Positions 1-8,864 of a stretch of DNA of 64,000 bases are shown piece by piece (positions within the stretch are counted from its first letter, which is position 1; each line of letters opens with the position of its first letter). The notes below the pieces were generated by a model. It searched no databases. It was given only the letters and a program-made list of their open reading frames with translations, and was not told where the DNA came from. Made by a program: the position numbers and the translations under genes. Where the stretch lies: contig NZ_VJXY01000001.1 of assembly GCF_014831675.1 (NCBI RefSeq), forward strand, positions 489,324 to 553,323. Reading direction: 5' to 3'. The stretch is from Komarekiella delphini-convector SJRDD-AB1 (GTDB taxonomy: Bacteria > Cyanobacteriota > Cyanobacteriia > Cyanobacteriales > Nostocaceae).

Positions 1-2
1 TT

Positions 3-320
3 TGGTATAACCCAAATATGCATACTTATCATCAAATACCACATTGGCGATTAGAAAAAGATTATTTACTAACTCTGGCTCGTGGCTGTGGTTTGTGTAT
101 TTGTCAGTTACGCTTGATCAATACTAAAAACTGGCAAAAACCGATAATCTTTGTAAGAACCTTTTTGGGTAATTTGCGCCGAGTCTTAGAGCATTTAATT
201 AAGTATAGAGGTAAAATAAAAAGTGATTTAATCGCACTTTTTGAAATCCAATTTTACTTGGGTAGTATGATCAGCCCTTTTTATTACTTAAAAATAAATC
301 TACAAAAATTAACTAATTAA
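3..320 (+). CDS. C-terminal part of a probable glycosyltransferase (cut by window edge)
   Basis: The frame is open to the left edge, so the start lies outside the window; about 105 residues are visible. The tail has a pattern that I associate with the C-terminus of cyanobacterial family-2 glycosyltransferases of the HpsE kind: an HxIPxWRLEKDY stretch, then a basic helical region (NLRRVLEHLIKYRGKIK) and a final FELQ-like/GSMxSPFY end. No catalytic motif is in view, so the assignment rests on the C-terminal pattern and on the next gene being a glycosyltransferase on the same strand. An ATG at 18 is only an internal Met. Family membership is inference. Confidence 0.45.
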   Translation, partial: WYNPNMHTYHQIPHWRLEKDYLLTLARGCGLCICQLRLINTKNWQKPIIFVRTFLGNLRRVLEHLIKYRGKIKSDLIALFEIQFYLGSMISPFYYLKINLQKLTN

Positions 321-499
321 TTAGCTATTTATTCATTGTTTATTATTTCTGTCACTTAATCTGAATAAATAGTACCACTTAAGTCATGCTCGAAAGCAAC
401 AGTTAAATAATAATTTAATCTATTTTTTACATAGAAATGTTAGTTTGGCAAAATTACAGGGAAAACTATATTTGTGACCTTTGATAATAAATCAATCAG

Positions 500-1510
500 A
501 TGATACCAAATATTTCTGTAATTATACCAGCTTACAATAGCGAAAAAACTATTAAAGTAACAATCGAATCTGTTTTAAGGCAAACTTTTGTTGATTTTGA
601 GTTAATTATAATTAATGATGGTTCGCAAGATTCCACTTTAGATATAATTTCACAATTTAAAGACTCTAGAATAAAAGTATTTTCCTTTAATAATTCTGGG
701 GGTAACGTTAGCCGTAACCGTGGGTTGAATTATGCCATTGGAGAATTTATTAGTTTCTTAGATGCAGATGATATCTGGACAGCTGATAAGCTAGAAATTC
801 AGTTGAAAGCCTTGCAGGAAAACCCCCAAGCAGTAGTTGCTTATAGTTGGACTGATTATATTAACGAAAATGGTGAATTCGTAGTCTCAGGCACACACAT
901 TAATATCAATGGCAATGTTTATGAAAATCTATTGTTGACTAATTTTTTAGAGAATGGGTCAAATCCTTTAATTCGTAGAGAAGCTTTAATCGAATTAGGT
1001 GGATTTGATAAATACTTAAGTGCTGCTCAAGATTGGGATATGTGGTTGCGATTAGCTTGCAAGTTCGATTTTGTATGCATACCATCTGTACAAATTTTAT
1101 ACCGAATCAGTGCTAATTCAGTTTCTTCTAATCTTGTCAGACAAGAAAAAGCCTGCTTACAAGTTCTGGAACGAGCATATCAGATAAGACCATTGGCACT
1201 TAAAGATAATTGGAATATAAGCCTTGCCAACTTATATAAATATCTAACTTGTAAAGCATTACAAAAGCCGTTTAATAGACAAAATACTCTGATAGCGGCT
1301 AAATTTTTATGGAATTATATTTTGAATGACTCTTCAAGGCTCCAACGTATAAATTTCAGCTTAAAACTATTATTGAAAATTGTTATAGTTCTTTTCCTAC
1401 CTACCTCACTAAACAGAATTATTAATCAGCACAGAAACAGAAGCCAGGAGGCTGAAAATCGACCAGAAAATAAAAGTGGATACTCAGGTGCATTTACCGT
1501 TTCTAGTTAA
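500..1510 (+). CDS. Family 2 glycosyltransferase
   Basis: 336 residues. Predicted to transfer an activated sugar onto a growing surface polysaccharide at the cytoplasmic face. The N-terminal GT-A fold begins with VIIPAYNSEKTI (residues 7-18), followed by NDGSQDST near residue 40 and the metal-binding LDADD near residue 90; the acceptor-side WDMWLRLA motif is near residue 180. The C-terminal quarter is helical and basic with a hydrophobic stretch near residues 287-302 (LKLLLKIVIVLFLP) that could sit on the membrane. The stop overlaps the downstream pseudopilin frame by 35 bp, which suggests translational coupling. The neighbouring HpsJ-like gene points to hormogonium or sheath polysaccharide synthesis, but donor and acceptor cannot be read from sequence. 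Base composition is more AT-rich than the housekeeping genes downstream. Confidence 0.85.
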   Translation: MIPNISVIIPAYNSEKTIKVTIESVLRQTFVDFELIIINDGSQDSTLDIISQFKDSRIKVFSFNNSGGNVSRNRGLNYAIGEFISFLDADDIWTADKLEIQLKALQENPQAVVAYSWTDYINENGEFVVSGTHININGNVYENLLLTNFLENGSNPLIRREALIELGGFDKYLSAAQDWDMWLRLACKFDFVCIPSVQILYRISANSVSSNLVRQEKACLQVLERAYQIRPLALKDNWNISLANLYKYLTCKALQKPFNRQNTLIAAKFLWNYILNDSSRLQRINFSLKLLLKIVIVLFLPTSLNRIINQHRNRSQEAENRPENKSGYSGAFTVSS

Positions 1511-2042
1511 TACAAAATATTTTTTGAACCGCTCTAACAGTGGCTTTACTTTGCCAGAAATGTTAGTTGTTGTTGTACTAATTGGTATATTAGCTGCGCT
1601 GGGAATACCTAATTGGCTGACTTTTGTGAACACTCGTCGCCTCAATACTGCACAAAATGAAGTTCACCTTGCTATGCGCCAAGCTCGAAGTCAAGCTATC
1701 AAAGAAAAATTGACTTGGCAAGTTAGCTTTCGTGAACACAACGGTATTATTCAATGGGCTGTTCATCCTGCTACAGTAAACCCATCTGCCGCTAACTGGA
1801 ATAATTTAGATCCCAGTATCCATTTTGATTCTGAGACAAACTTTACACTCTCAAATGGAATACGCAAAGTTGAGTTTGACTATAGAGGTAATGCTAAAAG
1901 CCTCAACGACCTAGGACGGATCACGTTATCTAGTAAATATGGTGGTAAAGCTAAGCGTTGCGTTATTGTTTCGACAATTATAGGGGGAATGCGAACGGAA
2001 AAAGAGCAGGCTACAGCTGAAGGTGGCAAGTATTGTTATTAA
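1476..2042 (+). CDS. GspH/FimT-like pseudopilin with type IV prepilin leader
   Basis: 188 residues as drawn from a GTG start. A prepilin-type cleavage/methylation segment is clear: Gly23, then Phe24 and Glu28 (mature FTLPE, Glu at +5), followed by the hydrophobic helix MLVVVVLIGILAALG. The soluble part ends with two Cys (RCVIV and a terminal KYCY) that could form a disulfide. The leader from the GTG is long at 23 residues; a TTG at 1524 would give a 7-residue basic leader more typical of type IVa pilins, so the start is unsettled. Such minor pseudopilins sit beside glycosyltransferases in hormogonium-polysaccharide loci. It would be processed by PilD and placed in the inner membrane or a pilus tip. 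Which hps pseudopilin it corresponds to, if any, cannot be said. Confidence 0.8.
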   Translation: MDTQVHLPFLVNTKYFLNRSNSGFTLPEMLVVVVLIGILAALGIPNWLTFVNTRRLNTAQNEVHLAMRQARSQAIKEKLTWQVSFREHNGIIQWAVHPATVNPSAANWNNLDPSIHFDSETNFTLSNGIRKVEFDYRGNAKSLNDLGRITLSSKYGGKAKRCVIVSTIIGGMRTEKEQATAEGGKYCY

Positions 2043-2074
2043 GATATTTTTAGTTTATTCAAACAAGGTATAGT

Positions 2075-2722
2075 GTGCTGAAATTACCAAAAAGCTCAAA
2101 ACAGCACTTAATTATTTTTACTCGTTATCCAGAACCAGGCAAGACAAAAACCCGCCTGATACCTGCTTTGGGTACTCTCGGTGCTGCTAATCTTCAACGG
2201 GAGATGACCGAATATACGATATTTCAGGTTAGAGAATTGCAAAAGGTAACTGCTATATCTGTGGAAGTACGGTTTGCAGGCGGTGATTTGCAACTCATGC
2301 AAGACTGGCTGGGGTTGGGTTTAGTTTACCAGCCTCAAGGTGAAGGGGATCTAGGTTCACGCATGGCGCGATCGCTATTTGATGCTTTTGAATCTGGTGC
2401 AGAAAAAGTAATGATCATCGGTACAGATTGTCCTGGAGTGAATGCCCAGATTTTAGCAACAGCCTTTGAGCAACTACAAGCCTTTGAACTTGTGCTTGGC
2501 CCGGCTATCGATGGTGGTTATTACCTGATTGGTTTGCGCCAGCCTATCCCTGAGTTATTCGTTAACATCGAGTGGGGAACTGCTCAAGTATTCCAAAAAA
2601 CTGTGGAGATTGCTCATTTACTGAATTTGTCGCCTGTATACTTGCCTACTTTGGCTGATGTTGATCGTCCAGAGGACTTACCAATTTGGGAACAAACCCT
2701 TGAGGGAGAAATGAGGAGTTAA
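2075..2722 (+). CDS. TIGR04282-family (DUF2064) glycosyltransferase
   Basis: 215 residues from a GTG start 33 bp after the pseudopilin stop, so probably cotranscribed. The N-terminus LIIFTRYPEPGKTKTRL (residues 12-28) is the signature of the nucleotidyltransferase-like TIGR04282 family; GTDCPG (about residues 114-119) and GPAxDGGYYLIGL are the other family motifs, and the end carries the DVDRPEDL motif. Members have been proposed to act in arsenosugar biosynthesis, but many cyanobacterial copies are not linked to arsenic genes, and no arsM or other arsenic gene is visible here. Its place in a polysaccharide block suggests a sugar- or nucleotide-transfer role. The family call is firm, the substrate unknown. 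Confidence 0.8.
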   Translation: MLKLPKSSKQHLIIFTRYPEPGKTKTRLIPALGTLGAANLQREMTEYTIFQVRELQKVTAISVEVRFAGGDLQLMQDWLGLGLVYQPQGEGDLGSRMARSLFDAFESGAEKVMIIGTDCPGVNAQILATAFEQLQAFELVLGPAIDGGYYLIGLRQPIPELFVNIEWGTAQVFQKTVEIAHLLNLSPVYLPTLADVDRPEDLPIWEQTLEGEMRS

Positions 2723-3018
2723 GGATTGGGAGAATGAGGGCTAGGGCTGTGGAGGAGTGGAAAATAGAAACTAAATTCTTCGCAATGTCCAATACCCAAT
2801 GCCCCTATTTGCTTTCGTATCTTCCAACACCAGGAATTTTCTGAAGACAGTCTACATTACAGATGCTACTGTGGTGTAGTTTAAAACCAAGAGGTGAAGA
2901 TTCTTGACTAGTCTTGAATCAGTCTTGTGTTCATACACAACATTTAAAGTTATGGGAACAATATTCAAGTAACTTGAAATATGAAAATCACTCTTATTTA
3001 CCGCAAGTTTGAAAGACT

Positions 3019-3858
3019 ATGGTTAACCGTTTTGCTGCCTTGAACACTGCCTTAACACTGAAGGTAGTTGGAATAATCTGCATTTTGTCCTTTTTTGTAG
3101 ACTTTGTGATTCTACTGTTACCCTTTCAACCAACTGATCGGGGATGGCAAATCAGCATAGCAACAGCCTTGGTTGACCGGGGAATTGTGCCTCTGGTAGG
3201 CTTAGGTCTGTTGTTTGCTGCATATTGGATTGATAGTGCTGATACTGGCGATCGCCCATCAGGTATCGATTTAAGATTTCCCGCCCTGATTATATCCAGT
3301 ATTTTAGGGTTAATGTTCTTATTGATTTTTCCTCTGCACCTCAATAATGTGCGTCAAGCTAGCACTCAAACAGTAAATCAAATTTCCCAGGATGCAGATC
3401 AGGCAGAAAATCAACTGAAAAACCAGCTATCTCAATTCCAAGCACAACTGAACAATGATCAAGCAAAAGCTCAGTTAGAACAATTGCGAAACCAAGCTAG
3501 AGCTCAGTTTACTGAACTACTTAAAGACGAGCAGAAGTATAAGCAAGCGCTTGCAAATCCCCAACTTCCCGCTGAGCAAAAAGAATTACTCAAGAAGTTT
3601 AAAGCAAATCCCCAAGAACTTGACAAATTTATCGCGCAGCGCACAGATCCTCAAGGAGTTGCAAATCAAAGACTGAATCAAATTCGCCAGCGCAGAGACG
3701 AAGCTGAAAAACAAGCTAAGGATAATGCTTGGAAGTCTGGACTGAGAATTGGTATTAGCAGTTTGCTGTTGTCTATTGGTTACATTATCATCGGCTGGAC
3801 AGGATTAAGAGGTATGGGTAGTTTACAAGGTGGTGGACGTAAAGCTACCGCGCGTTAA
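3019..3858 (+). CDS. hpsJ: HpsJ-like membrane protein with central coiled coil
   Basis: 279 residues. Three hydrophobic segments lie in the first 110 residues (about 13-38, 53-70 and 88-108), then a long charged and Gln-rich coiled-coil region (about 115-235; many AQLxxLR/NQLxQF heptads), and a last membrane span near 241-262. A first helix, a WQxxIATALVDRGIVPLVGLGLLF-like second block (split here around Asp52) and a helical hairpin match what I know of cyanobacterial HpsJ proteins, which are needed for hormogonium polysaccharide and gliding. It lies between glycosyltransferases on the same strand, which fits. The symbol is a family-level call; molecular function is unknown for the family. 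Confidence 0.6.
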   Translation: MVNRFAALNTALTLKVVGIICILSFFVDFVILLLPFQPTDRGWQISIATALVDRGIVPLVGLGLLFAAYWIDSADTGDRPSGIDLRFPALIISSILGLMFLLIFPLHLNNVRQASTQTVNQISQDADQAENQLKNQLSQFQAQLNNDQAKAQLEQLRNQARAQFTELLKDEQKYKQALANPQLPAEQKELLKKFKANPQELDKFIAQRTDPQGVANQRLNQIRQRRDEAEKQAKDNAWKSGLRIGISSLLLSIGYIIIGWTGLRGMGSLQGGGRKATAR

Positions 3859-3984
3859 TCAACTATCGGTATGGCAGTATGGACGCATCAAGCAGTTGTT
3901 GATGGTTCATGCTGCCACATACCTAATAGCTAATAACAATAAAAAGATAATTAACAACTTAATCAAATCGCTATAAAACCTGAG

Positions 3985-4893
3985 ATGTTCTCAATTTACA
4001 TACTGACATATAACGAAGAATTAGATATTGCTGCTTGTATCGAGTCAGCGATGCTATCGGATGACATTATTGTTGTAGACTCATGCAGTAGCGATCGCAC
4101 CGTAGAAATTGCTAGTCGCTATCCTATCCGCATCGTCCAACATCCTTTTGAAAGCCACGGACGCCAACGCACCTGGATGTTAGAGTCTATCCCTCCAAAG
4201 CACGAATGGGTCTACATTCTCGAAGCTGATGAGCGCATGACACCAGAGCTTTTCACTGAAAGCGAAAAGGCTATTGAGAATCCAGACTACATTGGCTACT
4301 ACGTTGCTGAACGCGTCATGTTCATGAATCGTTGGATTCGTCATAGCACCCAGTATCCCCGTTATCAAATGCGCCTCTTCCGCCACTGTAAGGTGTGGTT
4401 TACAGACTATGGTCACACTGAAAGGGAAGTTTGTGACGGTGCTACTAGTTTTTTAAAAGAAACCTACCCCCACTACACTTGCAGCAAAGGCTTGAGTCGC
4501 TGGATTGAAAAGCACAATCGATATTCCACAGATGAAGCGCAAGAAACGTTGTATCAACTAGAACAGGGTAAAGTTAACTGGCGAGATTTGTTCTTTGGTA
4601 AATCAGAAGTAGAAAAACGCCGTGCTCTCAAAGATTTGTCTTTGCGTTTACCCGCTAGACCGTTGCTACGCTTTTTATATATGTATTTTATCTTGGGTGG
4701 CTGTTTAGACGGACGTGCTGGAATGGCTTGGTGTACATTGCAAGCATTCTATGAATACCTGATTTTGCTCAAAGTCTGGGAAATGAAGTATTTACCCAAG
4801 CCCAGCTTAGATGCAAAAGTAATTCTTGCAGAAGATAATACACAACAGGTGCAGTGCGTGGCTTCAGAAACTACACAAGCTGATGCAGCTTAG
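3985..4893 (+). CDS. Family 2 glycosyltransferase, WaaE/KdtX-like
   Basis: 302 residues. It starts directly with FSIYILTYNEELDIAACI, then VVDSCSSDRT (near residues 31-40), a HGRQRTWML segment and EADERM (near residues 79-84), the motif order of the lipopolysaccharide-core beta-glucosyltransferase-like GT2 subfamily. The C-terminal half holds a membrane-associated helical region (RFLYMYFILGGCLDGRAG). Likely role: adding a hexose during cell-surface polysaccharide synthesis. It follows the HpsJ-like gene by about 125 bp and closes the polysaccharide block; the next genes are housekeeping. Specificity cannot be assigned. Confidence 0.85.
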   Translation: MFSIYILTYNEELDIAACIESAMLSDDIIVVDSCSSDRTVEIASRYPIRIVQHPFESHGRQRTWMLESIPPKHEWVYILEADERMTPELFTESEKAIENPDYIGYYVAERVMFMNRWIRHSTQYPRYQMRLFRHCKVWFTDYGHTEREVCDGATSFLKETYPHYTCSKGLSRWIEKHNRYSTDEAQETLYQLEQGKVNWRDLFFGKSEVEKRRALKDLSLRLPARPLLRFLYMYFILGGCLDGRAGMAWCTLQAFYEYLILLKVWEMKYLPKPSLDAKVILAEDNTQQVQCVASETTQADAA

Positions 4894-5390
4894 AGAAATT
4901 TGGGAGTTGGGAGTCAAAAGAATTTTTGTTTTAGTTTTTGATTTCCCAAGCCTTTAAGGATGAAACTTTAAATATACATCAGCTGATTACAGCCCGAATT
5001 TGATAAATTAATATTTTTAACACAACTTTTTCAGAAAAGCCGCTCCTAGCAATGTGTAAATTACTCACCGGACAAGACGACTCCTAAGTTTGCCTGGTGG
5101 TGTTTCCACAATCATGAGCAGCTTTTGGCTGAGCGCGGTAGATTAGTAATACCTAAGAGACTTGCAGCAATCATTTACAAGTCTTACAAAGAAAAGTAAC
5201 ATCCTCTAAGACTAACCACCCGCTAGTCGGTTGGTGCATGTCTTTTCATACAAAGTTGTATGAAAATAGCTGATTTCTAGCAACAAGTGAGTATTTCTGT
5301 GGTAGCAGCCAAACAGCTTGCTGTTTGTACAGTTACTTGCGGCAAAAGATGCCTGAAGTAAAGTCTTCGCAATTTGACGAATCTGCTGGT
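4894..5390. other. Gene-free spacer with a 24-bp near-perfect palindrome
   Basis: About 0.5 kb between the glycosyltransferase and the DUF502 gene. The only clear structure is an inverted repeat at 5243-5266 (TTTTCATACAA, 2-nt centre, TTGTATGAAAA). It has no U-tract beyond it, so it looks more like an operator or a cruciform site than a rho-independent terminator. No tRNA-like fold or conserved small RNA was recognised. Confidence 0.5.
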
Positions 5391-6155
5391 ATGAAGACCA
5401 ATAATCAAAGTTCCTCTAGCCTCAAAAAGGAGAATCAGGGCTTGGTAATCGAACGCCTAAAACAGGACTTAAAAAATGACCTGATTGCTGGTTTGTTGGT
5501 AGTTATTCCCCTAGCAACTACCATCTGGCTAACGATTACAATTGCCACTTGGGTAATCAACTTTCTCACCCAAATTCCCAAACAACTGAATCCCTTTGAT
5601 GGGTTGCATCCAATACTAGTGAATCTGCTGAATTTTGTAGTGGGATTAGCAGTGCCATTACTAAGTATTCTTTTGATTGGCTTAATGGCTCGGAATATTG
5701 CTGGGCGGTGGTTACTTGATTTTGGTGAACGCGTTCTACAAGCTATACCGTTAGCTGGACAAGTATACAAAACTCTCAAGCAACTTTTAGAAACAATACT
5801 AAAAGACTCAAATGGCAAGTTTCGCCGTGTAATTTTGGTAGAGTATCCGAGGCGGGGAATTTGGGCGATCGCCTTTGTCACTGGCGCGATCAGCGGTGAT
5901 ATTCAATCTCAAATGTCTCACCCGATGCTGAGTGTTTTTATCCCCACCACCCCAAACCCCACTACCGGATGGTATGCAGTAGTTCCTGAAGACGAGGTAG
6001 TGAACCTCTCATTATCGATTGAAGACGCCTTTAAAATAGTTGTGTCTGGTGGCATTGTCGCCCCCAATACGCCCTTGGTTTTCCCCAAAGAATCTCAACT
6101 GGAAGTAAAACACGACGAAACAAAGCAGTCAATTATCCCCGTCGAAGAAACTTAA
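5391..6155 (+). CDS. DUF502 family membrane protein
   Basis: About 254 residues from the ATG at 5391 (MKTNNQSSSSLKKENQG); the frame stays open upstream to a TTG at 5325, with another ATG at 5349, but family members usually start close to the Lys/Gln-rich segment chosen here. Two strong membrane spans follow (LIAGLLVVIPLATTIWLTI and FVVGLAVPLLSILLIGL), then a conserved soluble domain with IPLAGQVYKTLKQ, VEYPRRGIWAIAFVTG and FIPTTPNPTTGW, all typical DUF502 motifs. Function is unknown; plant relatives are membrane trafficking/defence-linked (LCV-like). In cyanobacteria the gene commonly sits directly upstream of nusB, as here, supporting identification by context. Confidence 0.85.
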   Translation: MKTNNQSSSSLKKENQGLVIERLKQDLKNDLIAGLLVVIPLATTIWLTITIATWVINFLTQIPKQLNPFDGLHPILVNLLNFVVGLAVPLLSILLIGLMARNIAGRWLLDFGERVLQAIPLAGQVYKTLKQLLETILKDSNGKFRRVILVEYPRRGIWAIAFVTGAISGDIQSQMSHPMLSVFIPTTPNPTTGWYAVVPEDEVVNLSLSIEDAFKIVVSGGIVAPNTPLVFPKESQLEVKHDETKQSIIPVEET

Positions 6156-6277
6156 AATCAATCAGGCAAAGTCACAAGCAATTGGATAACGTTGTTGTTT
6201 GGCTGTGCCAAAATTGATACACTTTTAAATCCACTCCTTCTAGTTAATCAATTCTCGCACAATCACTCCTCATTTTT

Positions 6278-6919
6278 ATGCAACCTCGTAAACCCCAGCA
6301 AATTGCTCGTGAATTGGCGCTTTTAAGCCTTAGCCAACTGCCAGTAAATCCAAAAAAATTGGATCAATTACAAGATGAGCAATTAGTATCCAAGTTGGTA
6401 CTAGGCGCAGTACGCACCCTGACATCAGAAGTGCAAGATACCTTGGATAATGCCGCAGGTGAATTGCAACGCAGTAATGATCGCCTCTTAAGCAGCCAAA
6501 CTCGGGCCTCAGACATCAACACTGCTAGAACAATGCTCCAAGAGGCGATCACATATACTCAAACAGCAATCAATCAGCTGGGTACAGCAATTGATTTCCC
6601 AGAATTGATTCAGTTAGCTAATCAGGACAAGGGAGTCCGCAATTACGCCAAAGAGATTGTAATTACAGTCAATGAAAACCGAAATATTATAGATGAACTC
6701 ATTTCGACTGCCTTAGTAGATTGGCAAGTAACTCGCCTCGCCCAAATTGACCGGGACATTCTGCAAATCGCTGTAGCAGAAATGAAGTTCCTGGGAGTTC
6801 CAGACAGTATTGCCATCAATGAAGCAGTAGAACTAGCCAAACGCTACAGTGGAGACGAAGGTCATCGGTTTATTAACGGCGTTTTACGCCGAGTCACAGA
6901 GCAGAAAAAAACTGCATAG
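6278..6919 (+). CDS. nusB: Transcription antitermination factor NusB
   Basis: 213 residues, longer than the about 140 of E. coli NusB, as usual in cyanobacteria because of an inserted helical region after the first helices (about residues 45-110). NusB binds boxA RNA with NusE (S10) and supports antitermination on rRNA operons. The start [12 protein letters not shown] and the C-terminal [25 protein letters not shown]-type region (here with EMKFLG) ending in FINGVLRRV are diagnostic. It lies between DUF502 and ftsY on the same strand; spacing of about 120 bp upstream and 270 bp downstream leaves operon membership open. Confidence 0.95.
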   Translation: MQPRKPQQIARELALLSLSQLPVNPKKLDQLQDEQLVSKLVLGAVRTLTSEVQDTLDNAAGELQRSNDRLLSSQTRASDINTARTMLQEAITYTQTAINQLGTAIDFPELIQLANQDKGVRNYAKEIVITVNENRNIIDELISTALVDWQVTRLAQIDRDILQIAVAEMKFLGVPDSIAINEAVELAKRYSGDEGHRFINGVLRRVTEQKKTA

Positions 6920-7139
6920 GGTTTTTACCTCACTTCCTCAGCTGCATGATTGCTAAGTTTTGAGCTAAGAGTAAGGAGGCAGTTGTTTGCAAAAATAAAT
7001 CTGAGCATCTGCTTTCGACTCTCAGAACTTTTGAGGGTTCTGCCCGTCGTTGTAGCGACTCTTGTCAAACTAGCGTTGAAAAGTGAGGATAACCTGGGGG
7101 TTTTCACTCCAGGAAAGAGTACACAGTTAAATTAAACTC

Positions 7140-7167
7140 ATAACTTATAACTCATAACTTATAACTC
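7140..7167. repeat. Heptamer tandem repeat (STRR), 4 units
   Basis: Four head-to-tail heptamers alternating ATAACTT and ATAACTC, just upstream of ftsY. Such 7-bp short tandemly repeated repetitive sequences are a hallmark of heterocystous cyanobacterial genomes. No hairpin or promoter role is evident. Confidence 0.8.
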
Positions 7168-7190
7168 ACATAACAACTAGTACTGTTGCA

Positions 7191-8864
7191 ATGGTTTTTA
7201 ATTGGTTCCGTCGTCAACATAACGATTCTTCTAAAACTCCCTCTGAGCAGAAACAGGAAGAAACTTCTCCTGTTAAAGAACCCCAAACAGAGCCAGCCGA
7301 AACGCCAACGCTAGAAACTACACAAGACACGGGCGCGGATTTGTTGGCATTTGCTAAAGCCGCCTACAAAAATATCCAGCAAAAACAACAATCTCATGTA
7401 GAAGAAACTCCGCCTGATTTAACAGATACTCAAGCTTCACTAGAACAACCTGAGACCGCCGAAACTCTACAAACGCAGGTAACGGAAACGGCACAAGAAA
7501 CAGCTGAGGAACCTACTGGCATTACTTTAGAAACTGCTCCTAAAGCAGCGACAGAAACGTTACAGCCGGAAGCAGCAGTTATTGATATTGCCCAAACAAC
7601 GAGTGAGGAACCTGCTGGTACAAATGAAGAAAGTGCAACCAATTTCGATGAGCTAGATGTCTCTAGCCCAGAACTAACTGCGAGTGAAACTGAACCAACA
7701 ACGCCAGCCAATTTATCGTTCTTAGAACGAGCCGCCGCAGAACGGCAAGCCAGACAGGAACGACTGATCGCCAGCGCGATTGAAGTCCCAGAACCAGAGG
7801 TAGCTCAGCCAATAGCTGCAACTGCACCAGAGACAACAGAAGAAATTCCCGGCTTGACATTTGATGAAGGATTTGTGTGGTCAGCAGAAGTTTTGGCCGC
7901 TCAAGGTAGGCGTCCAGAAGATGTTTCTATTGAAGAAATTACCTGGCTGAAAAAGCTCCGCCAAGGTTTAGACAAAACTCGTCGTGGTATCCTGAACCAA
8001 CTGAAGGCGATTGTTGGTCAAGGGCCGCTCAACCAAGCCGCTGTGACGGAAATTGAGGCGTTACTCCTGCAAGCTGATGTGGGTGTGGAGGCGACAGACT
8101 TGATCATCAACGCCCTACAGAAAAAACTGCGAGAAGAAGTTACCCCACCAGATGAGGCGATCGCTTTCCTGAAAAAAATATTGCGGGATATGTTGGATGC
8201 ACCGAGCCAAACATCCTACAAATCTACTTTTACCCCAGAAAAAGATACTCTCAATATTTGGTTAATCACCGGGGTGAATGGTGCTGGTAAAACTACTACC
8301 ATCGGTAAAATTTCCCACCTAGCCCAGAAATCTGGCTATAAATGCTTGATTGGAGCAGCAGATACTTTCCGCGCTGCTGCTGTAGAACAGGTGAAAGTTT
8401 GGGGTACTAGAAGCGGTGTAGAAGTAATTGCTAATCCTGGAAAGAATACAGATCCGGCAGCAGTGGTGTTTGATGCGATCGCAGCTGCTCAAGCACGGCA
8501 AACGGAATTACTTTTAGTAGATACTGCTGGACGACTGCAAAATAAGAAAAATTTGATGGATGAACTTAGTAAAATCCGTCGCATTATCGACAAAAAAGCC
8601 CCAAATGCCAAAGTAGAATCACTATTGGTTCTAGATGCCACTTTAGGGCAAAATGGATTGCGGCAAGCCGAAGTCTTTTCCCAAGCCGCTCAACTTAGTG
8701 GTGTTGTCTTAACTAAGCTAGATGGTACTGCTAAAGGAGGTGTAGCCCTTGCCGTTGTGCAGCAGTTGGGTTTACCCATTCGCTTCATTGGTGCTGGCGA
8801 AGGCATCGAAGACCTACGCCCTTTTTCCAGCTATGAGTTTGTCGAAGCGCTATTGAGTGGTTAA
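7191..8864 (+). CDS. ftsY: Signal recognition particle receptor FtsY
   Basis: 557 residues. FtsY is the membrane-associated SRP receptor GTPase that docks ribosome-nascent chain complexes at the translocon. Residues 1 to about 215 form an acidic, Glu/Thr/Gln/Ala-rich low-complexity A domain, long for the family. The N domain (about 255-340) and G domain follow: P-loop GVNGAGKTTT near residue 360, DTFRAAAVEQ, the G3 motif DTAGRLQNKKNL and G4 TKLDGTAKGG, ending GEGIEDLRPF. The start is the first ATG, encoding MVFNWFRRQ, whose basic aromatic amphipathic start is typical for lipid contact. The gene follows nusB and precedes a 1.2-kb gap. Confidence 0.97.
   Translation: MVFNWFRRQHNDSSKTPSEQKQEETSPVKEPQTEPAETPTLETTQDTGADLLAFAKAAYKNIQQKQQSHVEETPPDLTDTQASLEQPETAETLQTQVTETAQETAEEPTGITLETAPKAATETLQPEAAVIDIAQTTSEEPAGTNEESATNFDELDVSSPELTASETEPTTPANLSFLERAAAERQARQERLIASAIEVPEPEVAQPIAATAPETTEEIPGLTFDEGFVWSAEVLAAQGRRPEDVSIEEITWLKKLRQGLDKTRRGILNQLKAIVGQGPLNQAAVTEIEALLLQADVGVEATDLIINALQKKLREEVTPPDEAIAFLKKILRDMLDAPSQTSYKSTFTPEKDTLNIWLITGVNGAGKTTTIGKISHLAQKSGYKCLIGAADTFRAAAVEQVKVWGTRSGVEVIANPGKNTDPAAVVFDAIAAAQARQTELLLVDTAGRLQNKKNLMDELSKIRRIIDKKAPNAKVESLLVLDATLGQNGLRQAEVFSQAAQLSGVVLTKLDGTAKGGVALAVVQQLGLPIRFIGAGEGIEDLRPFSSYEFVEALLSG

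Noticed and set aside
6950-7135. 61-codon frame between nusB and ftsY
   Set aside because: Overlapped by an equally long minus-strand frame, no domain and no ribosome site; spacer DNA.
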